NCBI GenBank assembly: GCA_964507325.1
Contig: CAZDQL010000002.1
Coordinates: 87,969 to 151,968 of the forward strand
From: CAZDQL01 sp964507325
Lineage (GTDB): Bacteria > Planctomycetota > UBA1135 > GCA-002686595
Reading direction: 5' to 3'
Length of the DNA stretch: 64,000 nt
In this document: positions 33,880-42,539 of the stretch, one piece after another
How the letters are laid out: every line of letters starts with the position of its first letter
Numbering within the stretch: position 1 is the first letter of the stretch
Program-made: the position numbers and the translations under genes
The notes under the pieces: generated by a model
Databases searched by the model: none
Seen by the model: the letters and a program-made list of their open reading frames with translations, nothing else
What the model was told of the DNA's origin: nothing

Positions 33880-34845
33880 ATGGCTGACCTTTCCCGACGC
33901 CAAATCCTGAGACTCGGGGCCCTGCTGACGGCCTCGGCCGGGCTCTCCCGTACGGAGAGCCGGGCGATGGCCGGCGGCCTGCTCCGCATGGCGGGTGGCA
34001 ACCCGAGGGTGTGCTGGGTGCAAGCCCAGTCTTGCTCCGGCTGCTCGGTATCGCTCCTCAACTCCGACCATCCGGGGCCCCTGGAGCTGCTCACCCAGTA
34101 CATCTCCCTCGTCTTCCACCAGAACGTCGGCGCCGCCCAAGGCCAGACCGTGGTCGACCTGCTGGAGCAGATCGAGGAGGCGGGCGATTTCGTGCTCGTC
34201 GTCGAGGGCGCCATTCCCCTCGACATGCCGGAGGCGTGCACCATCGCCGGCCGGTCGATCCAGGACATCCTGGTCCCGCTGACGCGCAAGGCCATGGCGG
34301 TCGTGGCGGTCGGTACCTGCGCCGCGTACGGGGGCATCCCCGGGGCGGAGGGCAACCCGACCGGCGCGGGCTCGGTGCGTGACCTGATGGTGAAGGCGGG
34401 CATCCCGGTCGAGGGCCGCCTGCTGAACTGCCCCAGCTGCCCGACCCATCCGAAGTCTGTCGTCGGGACCCTCGCCTACGTGGCGGGTCGCGGTTACCCG
34501 GAGGTGCATCCGGAGCTCCTGACTCCGAGAATGTTCTACAGCAGCTCGACCCACGACGACTGCCCGCGCTTCCACTACTACAACAAGCACATCTACGCCG
34601 AGCAGTTCGGAGCCGAAGAGGGCTGCCTCTTCAAGCTGGGCTGTCTGGGCCCCTTGACCTTCACCGAGTGCCCGCGCCGGCAATGGAACGGTGGCGTCAA
34701 CTGGTGCATCCGGGCGGGAGCTCCCTGCATCGGGTGTAGCTTCGAGGGCTTCGCCCGTCGGCGCGACTTCCCGTTCTACAGGAAGGGCGAGCAGTACCAC
34801 GCCGTGGCCAGGGTGGAGCGCGGCCTCCAGGAGGAGCAGTCATGA
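33880..34845 (+). CDS. [NiFe] hydrogenase small subunit, Tat-exported
   Basis: A 321-aa protein. The N terminus SRRQILRLGALLTASAGL is a twin-arginine signal, so the folded complex is exported. Fe-S ligands are visible for three clusters: proximal CWVQAQSCSGC, VGTCAAYGG and LNCPSCPTHP; distal HDDCPRF with EEGCLFKLGC; medial ECPRRQWN with WCIRAGAPCIGC. Three clusters make an electron wire to the surface. There is no C-terminal membrane helix and no cytochrome b gene, so the complex is probably soluble periplasmic or docks to another partner. The stop overlaps the receptor start (ATGA, 34842-34845). Confidence 0.95.
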   Translation: MADLSRRQILRLGALLTASAGLSRTESRAMAGGLLRMAGGNPRVCWVQAQSCSGCSVSLLNSDHPGPLELLTQYISLVFHQNVGAAQGQTVVDLLEQIEEAGDFVLVVEGAIPLDMPEACTIAGRSIQDILVPLTRKAMAVVAVGTCAAYGGIPGAEGNPTGAGSVRDLMVKAGIPVEGRLLNCPSCPTHPKSVVGTLAYVAGRGYPEVHPELLTPRMFYSSSTHDDCPRFHYYNKHIYAEQFGAEEGCLFKLGCLGPLTFTECPRRQWNGGVNWCIRAGAPCIGCSFEGFARRRDFPFYRKGEQYHAVARVERGLQEEQS

Positions 34846-36488
34846 GCCTCAGTCGTCGGATCTTCCTCGTCATGCTGGGCCTCTTCTGTGGCTCGGGGAT
34901 GCTGCTGCAGCTGATCACCAACCGCCTGACGACCACCGGGTTCCAGGATGTCATGCAGCAGATCGGGGGCTCCATGGACGAGATGCAAGTGTCGACCGTG
35001 CAGAGCATCGAGGCGATGGGAGCGGAGTCCGCCCAGGACCTGCTCGAGGAGATCAAGATCGCGATCGGCGAGTCCCTGCAGCCGGGCGAAGCCGAGAAGT
35101 TCCTCTACATCGCGGAACAGCAGGAGAAGCTCTCCTCGCTGACCGAGTTCTCGTTCTTCGGACCCGACGGCATGGTCGAGCTGTCCTCCTCGGCTGACGC
35201 CGAGGGTCGCGTCGCGCCCCCCGAAGTCTGGGAGGAGGCGCGCAGCATGAGGACGCGGGTGGTGGTCAACGACGAAGAGCACATCGGGCTCTACGAGCCG
35301 CTCTTCGCTGACGCGGACATGAACCGCTTCCACCCGGACATGGCCTTGGGCCAGTTCTACGGGATGATCTACGTGGAGCTCTCCAAGGAGAAGATCAACG
35401 AGACGGTCGCCCACGAGCGCGATCTGATCGCGGCCGCTCTCGCCCAGGGGGAGGCGAGCTTCGGCGACGCCTTCCGCAGAGGCCTCTGGGTGAGCGGGAT
35501 CGGGCTGCTGCTGAGCATCGCGGTCGTCGCGCTGGCCCTGCACCTCACCATCAACCGCACGGTCAGGCGCCCGATCCACCACATCATGGCGACTCTGCAG
35601 GAGGGCGCTGACAAGGTCAGCCAATACTCCCACGAGGTCGCCAACGCCAGCCAGACCGTCGCCCACGGTTCGAGCGGTCAGTCCGAAGCGCTCCAGGACA
35701 CGTCGAAGAGCATCGAGGAGATCGCCACCATGGCCGAGGCCCACGCCAAGAGCTCGAAGAACGTGGGCGAGATGGCCGAACGGAACTCGAACTCGGTGGT
35801 CGAGGCCCAAAGGCTCGTCCAGGGCACCCAGGCCGCCTCCAAGGACGCCCAGGACGCCACCCATCGCCTCGCCTCGGCGATGAGCGAGCTGAAGGACTCC
35901 TCCGTGCAGACCGCGAAGATCATCCAGACCATCGACGCCATCGCCTTCCAGACCAACCTGCTCGCCCTCAACGCCGCGGTCGAAGCCGCCCGGGCGGGAG
36001 ACGCGGGGAAGGGGTTCGCGGTGGTCGCCGAAGAGGTGCGCAGTCTCGCCCAGCAGAGCGCCGGAGCGGTGGGGGAGACCTCCGCCCTGATCGAGGAAGC
36101 CCGCGCCCGCACCGACAACGGCGTGCGCGCCACGACCGAGGTGGAGAAGCTCCTCGACGAGATCTTCCAGTCCGTCGAGAAGGCGGTGGCGCATGTGACG
36201 GAGATTGCGGCGGCCAGCCAGGAGCAGCTCGCCGTGGTCGAGACGATGGCCGCGGGCTCTGGGAACCAGAGCAAGGGCATCAGCCGCATCAACGAGGTGA
36301 TGACCAAGATCAACGAGTCCACCGTGGAGACGGCCGCCTCCGCCGAGGAGTCGGCGTCGGTCTCCATGGAGCTCGGCCAGCAGGCCGACAACCTGCGCAA
36401 CGTGGTGTGTCACCTCGAGGCCCTGGTCTCGGGGCAGAAGCAGAACGGGTCAGCGCTCGGGGAAGAGACCCTCTCCGGGAGCGCTTGA
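34842..36488 (+). CDS. Methyl-accepting chemotaxis protein inside the hydrogenase operon
   Basis: A 548-aa receptor. A first membrane helix (about 7-26) leads to an extracytoplasmic domain of about 185 residues (28-213), possibly Cache-like (TEFSFFGPDGMVELSSS, LYEPLFADADMNRFHPD), then a second helix (about 214-236). A cytoplasmic helical linker follows, with no clear HAMP motif, then the signalling hairpin whose tip holds FQTNLLALNAAVEAARAG (370-387) and GFAVVAEEVRSLA. That tip binds CheW/CheA, so it is a real chemoreceptor. The gene overlaps the small-subunit stop by 4 bp and is followed by hypA after 10 bp, so it is co-expressed with the hydrogenase. A role in sensing H2 or hydrogenase activity for taxis is inferred from this context alone. 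Confidence 0.93.
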   Translation: MSLSRRIFLVMLGLFCGSGMLLQLITNRLTTTGFQDVMQQIGGSMDEMQVSTVQSIEAMGAESAQDLLEEIKIAIGESLQPGEAEKFLYIAEQQEKLSSLTEFSFFGPDGMVELSSSADAEGRVAPPEVWEEARSMRTRVVVNDEEHIGLYEPLFADADMNRFHPDMALGQFYGMIYVELSKEKINETVAHERDLIAAALAQGEASFGDAFRRGLWVSGIGLLLSIAVVALALHLTINRTVRRPIHHIMATLQEGADKVSQYSHEVANASQTVAHGSSGQSEALQDTSKSIEEIATMAEAHAKSSKNVGEMAERNSNSVVEAQRLVQGTQAASKDAQDATHRLASAMSELKDSSVQTAKIIQTIDAIAFQTNLLALNAAVEAARAGDAGKGFAVVAEEVRSLAQQSAGAVGETSALIEEARARTDNGVRATTEVEKLLDEIFQSVEKAVAHVTEIAAASQEQLAVVETMAAGSGNQSKGISRINEVMTKINESTVETAASAEESASVSMELGQQADNLRNVVCHLEALVSGQKQNGSALGEETLSGSA

Positions 36489-36498
36489 GGGTCGCGAG

Positions 36499-36891
36499 GT
36501 GCACGAGCTGGCCCTCGCCGATCACCTCCTGCGCCACGTCCTCCATTGCGCGGGGACGGGGGGCCTGACGCGGGTGCTTCGGATCGAGCTCAGCGTGGGC
36601 AGGGCGCAACAGGTGGTCGCGGAGGCGCTGCGCACGGCGTTCACGGTGCTCAGTGAGGACACGATCGCCGCCGGAGCGGAGCTCGTGCTGGTCGAGGAAC
36701 CGCTCTCCGCGCGCTGCGAGGCCTGCGGGGAGTCCTTCTCGCCCGCCATCGACGACTTCACCTGCCCCGGGTGCGGCCGAGCGGCCGCCCGTCTGGTGGG
36801 GGGCACGGACGTGGTGTTGACCTCGATCGAAGGGGAGGGGGAGGTGGACGCGGAATGCGCCTGCGAACCAAGGAAGGAGACAGTGCAGTGA
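36499..36891 (+). CDS. hypA: Nickel chaperone HypA
   Basis: A 130-aa protein with a GTG start giving MHELALAD; the N-terminal Met-His-Glu end binds nickel. The zinc site is CEACGESF and CPGCGRAA. With HypB it delivers Ni(II) to the large subunit. It lies 10 bp after the receptor gene and overlaps hypB (GTGA). The C-terminal tail of about 25 residues is longer than in most HypA proteins and acidic. Confidence 0.94.
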   Translation: MHELALADHLLRHVLHCAGTGGLTRVLRIELSVGRAQQVVAEALRTAFTVLSEDTIAAGAELVLVEEPLSARCEACGESFSPAIDDFTCPGCGRAAARLVGGTDVVLTSIEGEGEVDAECACEPRKETVQ

Positions 36892-37565
36892 AGATCCAAG
36901 TCGTAGAGAGCGTGCTCAAGGCAGAGGAATCCCTGGCCGAGGCCAACCGTCGCAGCCTGAGCGAGATCGGGGTGCTGGCGCTGAACGTCGTCTCGGCGCC
37001 GGGCAGCGGCAAGACGACCCTCCTGGAGCGCACGCTGGAGGCCCTCGGCCCCGCCGATCGCTGCGCGGTGCTGGTGGGCGATCTGCAGACGACTCGCGAT
37101 GCCGAGCGGCTCGCTCCCGCCAGCGCCGACGTGGTCCAGATCAACACCGGCCGCGGCTGCCACCTCTCCGCGGCCCAGGTAGGCGATGGGCTCGACCGAC
37201 TGACTCTCGAGCAGATCTCCTACCTGTTCATCGAGAACGTGGGGAACATGGTCTGCCCGGCCGGGCACGACCTGGGGGAGCACCTGCGGGTGGCCCTCCT
37301 GAGTCTGCCGGAGGGGGACGACAAGGTCGCGAAGTACCCCACCCTCTTCCAGTCCGCGGACGTGGTGCTACTGACCAAGATCGACCTGATGGAGGTCCTG
37401 GACTTCGATCCGGAGCGGGTCCGCGCGGATCTCGATCAGCTCAACGACCGCGCCCCCCTCCTGCCCCTCTCCTCGAAGAGCGGGGAGGGCATGGACGCGT
37501 GGTGGGCGTGGCTCGAGAGGAGTCGCAGGGAGCTACTCGACGGATCGGTCGCCCGCTGCGCCTGA
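36888..37565 (+). CDS. hypB: Nickel-insertion GTPase HypB
   Basis: A 225-aa protein. I chose GTG 36888, which overlaps the hypA stop and follows AAGGAAGGAG. The P-loop is SAPGSGKTTLLE, the G-domain metal site is GRGCHLSAAQV and NVGNMVCPAGHDLGE, and LLTKIDL gives nucleotide specificity. The N-terminal CxxCGC nickel site and His-rich stretch of some HypB proteins are absent. It ends the rightward operon; its last 33 bp overlap the convergent membrane-protein gene. Confidence 0.94.
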   Translation: MKIQVVESVLKAEESLAEANRRSLSEIGVLALNVVSAPGSGKTTLLERTLEALGPADRCAVLVGDLQTTRDAERLAPASADVVQINTGRGCHLSAAQVGDGLDRLTLEQISYLFIENVGNMVCPAGHDLGEHLRVALLSLPEGDDKVAKYPTLFQSADVVLLTKIDLMEVLDFDPERVRADLDQLNDRAPLLPLSSKSGEGMDAWWAWLERSRRELLDGSVARCA

Positions 37566-38219
37566 CCCGGCGCGGCGGCGCCGCAGCTCCCACAGGTAGA
37601 GGGCTCCCACCCAGTAGGTGATCGTCTCGCGAAATTCGGAGATGTTGCTGGTCAGGGAGCCGTTGTGGGCCACGCTCTCGTCGAGGTGGTGGCCGATGCG
37701 GCTCAAGAGGACCCCCAGGAGCAGGGTCGCCAGGGTCCAGCGGCTCGGCAGCCAGGGGCGCAGCCGCTCGGGCAACCGCTTGCCGAAGAAGGGCAGGATC
37801 CCGAACCCCACCCCGAGCACCACGTTCGACGCCGACTTGAGGAGGACGTTGAGCGAGCCCTGGTTGTGGAGGTTCACCTTCTCGGCGCCGGTCCACTCCC
37901 CGCGGGCCAGGCGCAGGAAGTGGAACCCGTAGTCGATCTCCTCGAGGAAGACGACGAAGACCAGGCCCGCCACGATGCGCCAGCCCCAGCGGGCGGCCCG
38001 CGCGGTCTCGAGGCGGGCACCCCGCCAGGCGAGCAGCGCCAGCCCGAGCAGGAGCGCGTTCTGGAGGTTCTCCAGCAGCCCGAACTCCCGATTCCTCGCC
38101 GGGGAGGCCAGGCTCATCATCCAGTCGACGCCCGAGAAGTAGAGCGCCTGGCACAGCCCGACCGCCGCCGCAGGCAGCACGACGTAGAGCAGGAGGCGGC
38201 GACGGTCGCAGCTCCCCAT
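37533..38219 (-). CDS. Multi-pass membrane protein of unknown function
   Basis: A 228-aa protein with about six hydrophobic helices, for example LLLYVVLPAAAVGLCQAL, NALLLGLALLAW, IVAGLVFVVFLEEIDYG and LATLLLGVLLSRIG. Conserved-looking polar residues in membrane segments include EEIDYGFH and HHLDESVAH, which might bind metal or protons. The family is not recognised. The start at 38219 is used; the much longer open frame upstream is a shadow of the sulfatase gene. Its 3' end overlaps hypB on the other strand. It follows the sulfatase gene after 11 bp and probably shares its transcript. Confidence 0.75.
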   Translation of the reverse strand: MGSCDRRRLLLYVVLPAAAVGLCQALYFSGVDWMMSLASPARNREFGLLENLQNALLLGLALLAWRGARLETARAARWGWRIVAGLVFVVFLEEIDYGFHFLRLARGEWTGAEKVNLHNQGSLNVLLKSASNVVLGVGFGILPFFGKRLPERLRPWLPSRWTLATLLLGVLLSRIGHHLDESVAHNGSLTSNISEFRETITYWVGALYLWELRRRRAGSGAAGDRSVE

Positions 38220-38230
38220 GGGGCGGCCCG

Positions 38231-39616
38231 CTAGCGGACACCCTCCTCCGGCTTCACCGGGTCGAAGAGCAGCTCCTCGACCGCGAGCGTCGGTCGCGCG
38301 TGGACGCTGATCTCGGCGTCGACGCTGTGCGCCAGCGTGGTCAGCTCCTCCACCAGCTCCGCGTGTTGGTCGGCGACGTTGCGCTGCTCGCTGACGTCCG
38401 TTTCGACGTCGTACAGCTCCCCCTTGGCGAGCAAGAGCTTCCAGGGGCCGCGTCGGATCCCCGCCAGCTCGCCCTTGGAGGTGTAGTAGATGAACTGCTC
38501 GGTCGGGGAGGCGGCTTCCGGCACACCGGTGAGCAGATCGCCGACGTCGTGGCCGTCGAGGCGTCGATCCGCGGGGAGCTCGGCACCGGTGAAGGCGGCC
38601 ACCGTCGGCAGGACGTCCATGGCGGTCACCACCTCGCGCAGGACCGCCCCCTCGGGGATCGTCCCCGGCCAGGAGACGATGCACGGCACCCGCTGACCCC
38701 CTTCCCAGTTGGTGCCCTTGCTGCCGCGCAGGGGGCCCGCCGAGCCGCCGTTGGGCCCGTGCCGGGAGGGACCGTTGTCGGTGGTGAAGATCACCAGCGT
38801 CTCCTCGACCAGGCCCAGCCGCTCGAGGGTGGCCTGGATCTGGCCGACGCTCCAGTCCAGTTCCTCGATCACGTCGCCGTAGAGCCCCCGGGGACTCGTG
38901 CCCTCGAACGCCTGCGAGGCGTACAGCGGGACGTGTGGCAGCGAGTGCGGCAGGTAGAGGAAGAAGGGCTCGTCGGCGTGCTCCTCGATGAAGCGCACCG
39001 CGGCCTCGGTGTAGCGACGCGTCAGCAGGCGCTGGTCCGGCTCCCACTCGATGACCTGCTCGCCCTCCATCAGCGGCAGGCGGAAGCGGTATTTGGTGTC
39101 CGGCGGCCGGTGGATCTGGGCCATGTCGTTCGAGTAGGGCACGCCGAAGAAGACGTCGAAGCCCTGGTCGCGGGGCAGGAGCCCGGGGCGGTGACCGAGG
39201 TGCCATTTGCCGAAGCAGCCGGTGACGTAGCCCTGCTCCCCGAGCAGCTCCGCCAGGGTGACCTCGTCGGGGTGCAGGCCGTAGTCGTACTCGGGGAAGA
39301 TCACGTGCCGGTGCATCCCGACGCGCTTGGGGTAGCAACCGGTCAGGAGCGCCGTCCGTGAAGGGGAGCAGACGGGGCTGGCCACGTAGAACTGGCTCAG
39401 CTTCATGCCGCGCGTGGCCAGGGTGTCCAGGTGGGGCGTGTGGATCGTGGGGTGCCCGTAGCAGGAGAGGTCGCCGTAACCCTGGTCGTCGGTGAAGACG
39501 ATCACCACGTTCGGGGACCGGGTCGGGGAGGCCTCGGCCGCCGGGGGGACCGCGCGGCAAGCGGTCAGGAGGGACGGGGCGACGGAGAGCAGGAGGGACG
39601 CACGGAGGGGGCTCAT
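38231..39616 (-). CDS. Sulfatase (FGly type), probable lipoprotein
   Basis: A 461-aa protein. The signal ends in LLTAC (Cys20), a plausible lipobox. Metal site VFTDDQGYGDLSCYGH, formylglycine motif C83-S-P-S-R with TALLTGCYP, and late metal site IFTTDNGPSRHGP identify a type I sulfatase. It acts on a sulfate ester outside the cytoplasm. The neighbouring DUF1080, enolase-type and Gfo/Idh/MocA genes suggest catabolism of a modified carbohydrate. The downstream membrane protein is probably co-transcribed. Confidence 0.93.
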   Translation of the reverse strand: MSPLRASLLLSVAPSLLTACRAVPPAAEASPTRSPNVVIVFTDDQGYGDLSCYGHPTIHTPHLDTLATRGMKLSQFYVASPVCSPSRTALLTGCYPKRVGMHRHVIFPEYDYGLHPDEVTLAELLGEQGYVTGCFGKWHLGHRPGLLPRDQGFDVFFGVPYSNDMAQIHRPPDTKYRFRLPLMEGEQVIEWEPDQRLLTRRYTEAAVRFIEEHADEPFFLYLPHSLPHVPLYASQAFEGTSPRGLYGDVIEELDWSVGQIQATLERLGLVEETLVIFTTDNGPSRHGPNGGSAGPLRGSKGTNWEGGQRVPCIVSWPGTIPEGAVLREVVTAMDVLPTVAAFTGAELPADRRLDGHDVGDLLTGVPEAASPTEQFIYYTSKGELAGIRRGPWKLLLAKGELYDVETDVSEQRNVADQHAELVEELTTLAHSVDAEISVHARPTLAVEELLFDPVKPEEGVR

Positions 39617-39668
39617 GCCCGCATCCTAGCTGGTGCGGGGCGCGGGGCGCGCAGCGCCTCCAGATCCA

Positions 39669-40319
39669 CTACAGGCTTCTGATCTCGACCGCCCTGTAAG
39701 CGGCGTGCGTCTGGAAGGTGGAGAGCCCCAGGGGCTGGTATTCCAGCATCTCCGAGCGGACCTGCAGATCGGTGAAGCGCGCCAGCTCCACGTCGACGAC
39801 CTGCTCGTCGTCGATGTAGCACTCGATGCGCTCGGGGGTGACCCGCACGAGGATGACGTACCAGCGGTCGGGCAGGAAGGACCGGTAGGTGGTGGTCTCG
39901 TTCTCCGAGGCGTCCCGCAAGTCGAGGCAGGAGATGCCGGTCACCGCGCCGCCCCAGCCTCCGCAGATCAGCGACACGCAGTCCTCGACCCCGACGGGGA
40001 AGGTCAGGCCGCAGAAGAAGTCGACCCCGCTCACCTTTCGGCCTTCAAGGCGCAGCTCGTAGCCCTCCCGCTCGGGGGGCATGATCGCCGTCAGGTCACC
40101 TGCGTAGCGCAGGCCGCTCACCAGCTCGCCCATGTGGATGTGGAGTTCCCCGTCCACCACCTCGCAATCGCCCTGGATCCCGTAGTCGACCGCCTCCCAG
40201 CCGGCCAGCGTCTCTCCGTCGAAGAGCGAGATCCACTCCGGCTCCGCCGCGACCTGCGGCGGCGCGGAGCAAGCCGCCACCAGGGCGGCTGACAAGAGGG
40301 TTGCGGCACACTTGAACAT
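39669..40319 (-). CDS. DUF1080 (3-keto-disaccharide hydrolase-type) lipoprotein
   Basis: A 216-aa protein with the lipobox LVAAC. EWISLFDGETLAGWEAVDY and a later jelly-roll strand VTPERIECYIDDEQVVDVE are the DUF1080 signature, a concanavalin-like beta-sandwich. Some DUF1080 proteins hydrolyse 3-keto-glycosides made by Gfo/Idh/MocA oxidoreductases; the presence of such oxidoreductases nearby supports that here (inference). It is divergent from the enolase-fusion gene, with about 90 bp between starts. Confidence 0.9.
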   Translation of the reverse strand: MFKCAATLLSAALVAACSAPPQVAAEPEWISLFDGETLAGWEAVDYGIQGDCEVVDGELHIHMGELVSGLRYAGDLTAIMPPEREGYELRLEGRKVSGVDFFCGLTFPVGVEDCVSLICGGWGGAVTGISCLDLRDASENETTTYRSFLPDRWYVILVRVTPERIECYIDDEQVVDVELARFTDLQVRSEMLEYQPLGLSTFQTHAAYRAVEIRSL

Positions 40320-40409
40320 GTCGGCCGATCCTATCCGCAACGGGATCTGCTGACTCTCCGGTGGGCTGGGAATAGAGTGGTGAGGACCATTCCCATGAAC
40401 TGTCCCCCC

Positions 40410-42539
40410 ATGCCCCTCCCCAGTCGGCGTCGCTTCCTCCAGGCCTGCGGCGCCGTTCCCCTGACGACCCTGTGGCTGCCGACCCGCCTCTCGAGCGGCG
40501 ACGGCTCGCGCATCGAGTCGCTCCAGGTCTTCGCCCTGCGCTACCCGATGACGGGGCACTTCAAGTTCTTCACCGGACCACACGGCGCCAAGGGCCGGGC
40601 CTCCGTCCTGGTGAAGATCACCACCGCGGACGGGCGCGTCGGATGGGGCCAGAGCGTGCCGATCGCGCGCTGGAGCTACGAGACGCTGGAGACGGTGGAG
40701 GTCGTGCTGCGCGAGTACTTCGGACCGCAGCTCCTCGGGCACGAGGCGGAGGACCTCGACGGCGCCCACGCCAAGCTGGGCGCGGTGATCGCCGACGGTT
40801 TCTCGAGCGGCATGCCGATCGCGCGCGCGGGGATCGACCTGGCCCTGCACGACCTGGCCGGCAAGCGGCTGGGGAAGTCGGTCGCCGAGCTGTGGGGCCG
40901 GGAGGCCGGCGGGCCGTTGCGCCTGAGCTGGACCGTGAATCCGCGCGCCCTCGAGGAGACCGAGGCGCTGGTGGCGGAGGGCAGGCGGCGCGGCTACCGC
41001 GACTTCAACATCAAGGTGGCGCCCAATCCCGAGTTCGACCTGGAGCTCGCGCGAGCGGTGCGGGCGCTGGCGCCCGACGCCTTCCTGTGGGCCGACGCCA
41101 ACGGCGGCTACGCGCCGGAGACCGCGCTCGCCGTGGCGCCGAAGCTGGCCGAGGCGGGCGTCGACGTCTTCGAGGCGCCGATCAAGCCCAACCAGATCGA
41201 GGGCTACCAGGCGCTGAAGAAGCAGGCAGCGCTGCCGATCCTGATGGACGAGGGCGTCGTCTCCCCGGTCGAGCTGCGCGAGTTCATCCGGCTCGGCATG
41301 CTGGACGGCGTGGCGATGAAGCCGTCGCGCTGCGGCGGGCTGCTGTCGGCGAGACGGCAGATCGAGCTGCTCGAGCGCGAGGGGCTGATGTGGCTCGGGA
41401 GCGGCTTGACCGATCCCGACCTCTCCCTGGCGGCGACGCTCTTGCTCTACGGCGCCTACGGACTGGAGAAGCCGGCGGCGCTCAACGGCCCCCAGTTCCT
41501 GACCGCCAGCCTGTTGAAGGAGCCGCTCGAGGTGGTCGATGGCGCCCTGACTCCGCCCGCCGGCCCGGGGCTGGGCGTCGAGGTCGACGAGGAGGTGCTC
41601 GCGGAGATGGTGCGCGCCACCGAGACCGAGCGCGCCGGAGCCGCGCTCGGCGGGACCGGCGACCGCTACCCCGGCCAGCTCGGCTGGGACAGTTCGCCCG
41701 GCTCACTGGCGCTACAGGCGGACGGTCAGGACCTGTGGCGCCTGCACCTCGACCCCGCCTCACCCTTCTCCTACTTCCACCCCCTGGCCCTGCCGGGGGG
41801 CCCGCCGCTCACCGTCGACGCTCCCGCCGACCACGTCCATCACCACGGCCTGTGGTTCTCGTGGAAGCTGATCAACGGCGTCAACTACTGGGAGAACGCG
41901 CCTGGAAGCGACCGGCCGGTGGGTAGGACGGTCTGGGAGGAGCCGCACTACCAGGCCTGGTGGGACTTCCGCGCCAGCATCCAGATGCGGCTGCACTACG
42001 TGTCCCCCGAGGAAGGGCGCGTGCTCGCCGAGGAGCGCGAGCTCGAGATCTCCGCTCCGGCAGCGGACGGCAGCTACGCGATCGACTGGACCTCCCGCTT
42101 CACCGCGCTGGTCGACGAGGTGGTCCTCGACCGCACGCCCCCCCCGGGACAGCCCGGCGGCAAGGCCTACGGCGGCTACGCGGGACTGTCGCTGCGCCTG
42201 GCCCAGCTCGAGGACCGGGCGGCGGCCACCACCAGCGGACCGGTCGAGTTCAACGAGCAGCAGCGCTTCCGAGGCCGGTCGTACGCCTTCGACTACCACG
42301 GCGAGCTCGGCGGCCGGGCCGCCGGCATCGCCATCCTCGACCTCGAACGCGACGCGCTCCTGGCGACGCCCTGGTACGCGATCCGCAGCGGGAACATGAG
42401 CTTCTTCACCCCCGCGGTGCTCTGCTACGAGCCGCTGCGGCTGCGCCGCGGCGACGGGCTCACGCTGCGCTACCGCGTGTTCGTGCACCCCGGCCGCTGG
42501 GACGCGGCCCGACTGAACCAGGAGGCCCAGAGACCATGA
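40410..42539 (+). CDS. Enolase-superfamily (MR/MLE) enzyme fused to a DUF6807 (PmoA-like) domain, Tat-exported
   Basis: A 709-aa protein. The start MPLPSRRRFLQACGA (ATG 40410) gives a twin-arginine signal; two ATGs further up read through an intergenic repeat motif. Residues about 30-400 are a mandelate racemase/muconate lactonising-type barrel with the lysine strand FNIKVAPN, the metal ligands in WADANGGY, FEAPIKPN and LMDEGVV, and the dehydratase-like second half. Residues about 430-705 are DUF6807, shown by ADHVHHHGLWFSWKLINGV. I know these as separate proteins, so the fusion is notable. It should act on an acid sugar in the periplasm. The stop overlaps the next gene (ATGA). Confidence 0.88.
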   Translation: MPLPSRRRFLQACGAVPLTTLWLPTRLSSGDGSRIESLQVFALRYPMTGHFKFFTGPHGAKGRASVLVKITTADGRVGWGQSVPIARWSYETLETVEVVLREYFGPQLLGHEAEDLDGAHAKLGAVIADGFSSGMPIARAGIDLALHDLAGKRLGKSVAELWGREAGGPLRLSWTVNPRALEETEALVAEGRRRGYRDFNIKVAPNPEFDLELARAVRALAPDAFLWADANGGYAPETALAVAPKLAEAGVDVFEAPIKPNQIEGYQALKKQAALPILMDEGVVSPVELREFIRLGMLDGVAMKPSRCGGLLSARRQIELLEREGLMWLGSGLTDPDLSLAATLLLYGAYGLEKPAALNGPQFLTASLLKEPLEVVDGALTPPAGPGLGVEVDEEVLAEMVRATETERAGAALGGTGDRYPGQLGWDSSPGSLALQADGQDLWRLHLDPASPFSYFHPLALPGGPPLTVDAPADHVHHHGLWFSWKLINGVNYWENAPGSDRPVGRTVWEEPHYQAWWDFRASIQMRLHYVSPEEGRVLAEERELEISAPAADGSYAIDWTSRFTALVDEVVLDRTPPPGQPGGKAYGGYAGLSLRLAQLEDRAAATTSGPVEFNEQQRFRGRSYAFDYHGELGGRAAGIAILDLERDALLATPWYAIRSGNMSFFTPAVLCYEPLRLRRGDGLTLRYRVFVHPGRWDAARLNQEAQRP

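Noticed and set aside
32316..34845. Assignment as a cytoplasmic HupUV/HoxBC-type regulatory hydrogenase
   Set aside because: The small subunit has a Tat signal and no PAS histidine kinase is adjacent, although the missing C-terminal extension is shared with those sensors.
40377..40409. Upstream ATG starts for the enolase fusion
   Set aside because: They lie in the ACTGYCCCCC repeat motif and push the twin-arginine signal away from the N terminus.
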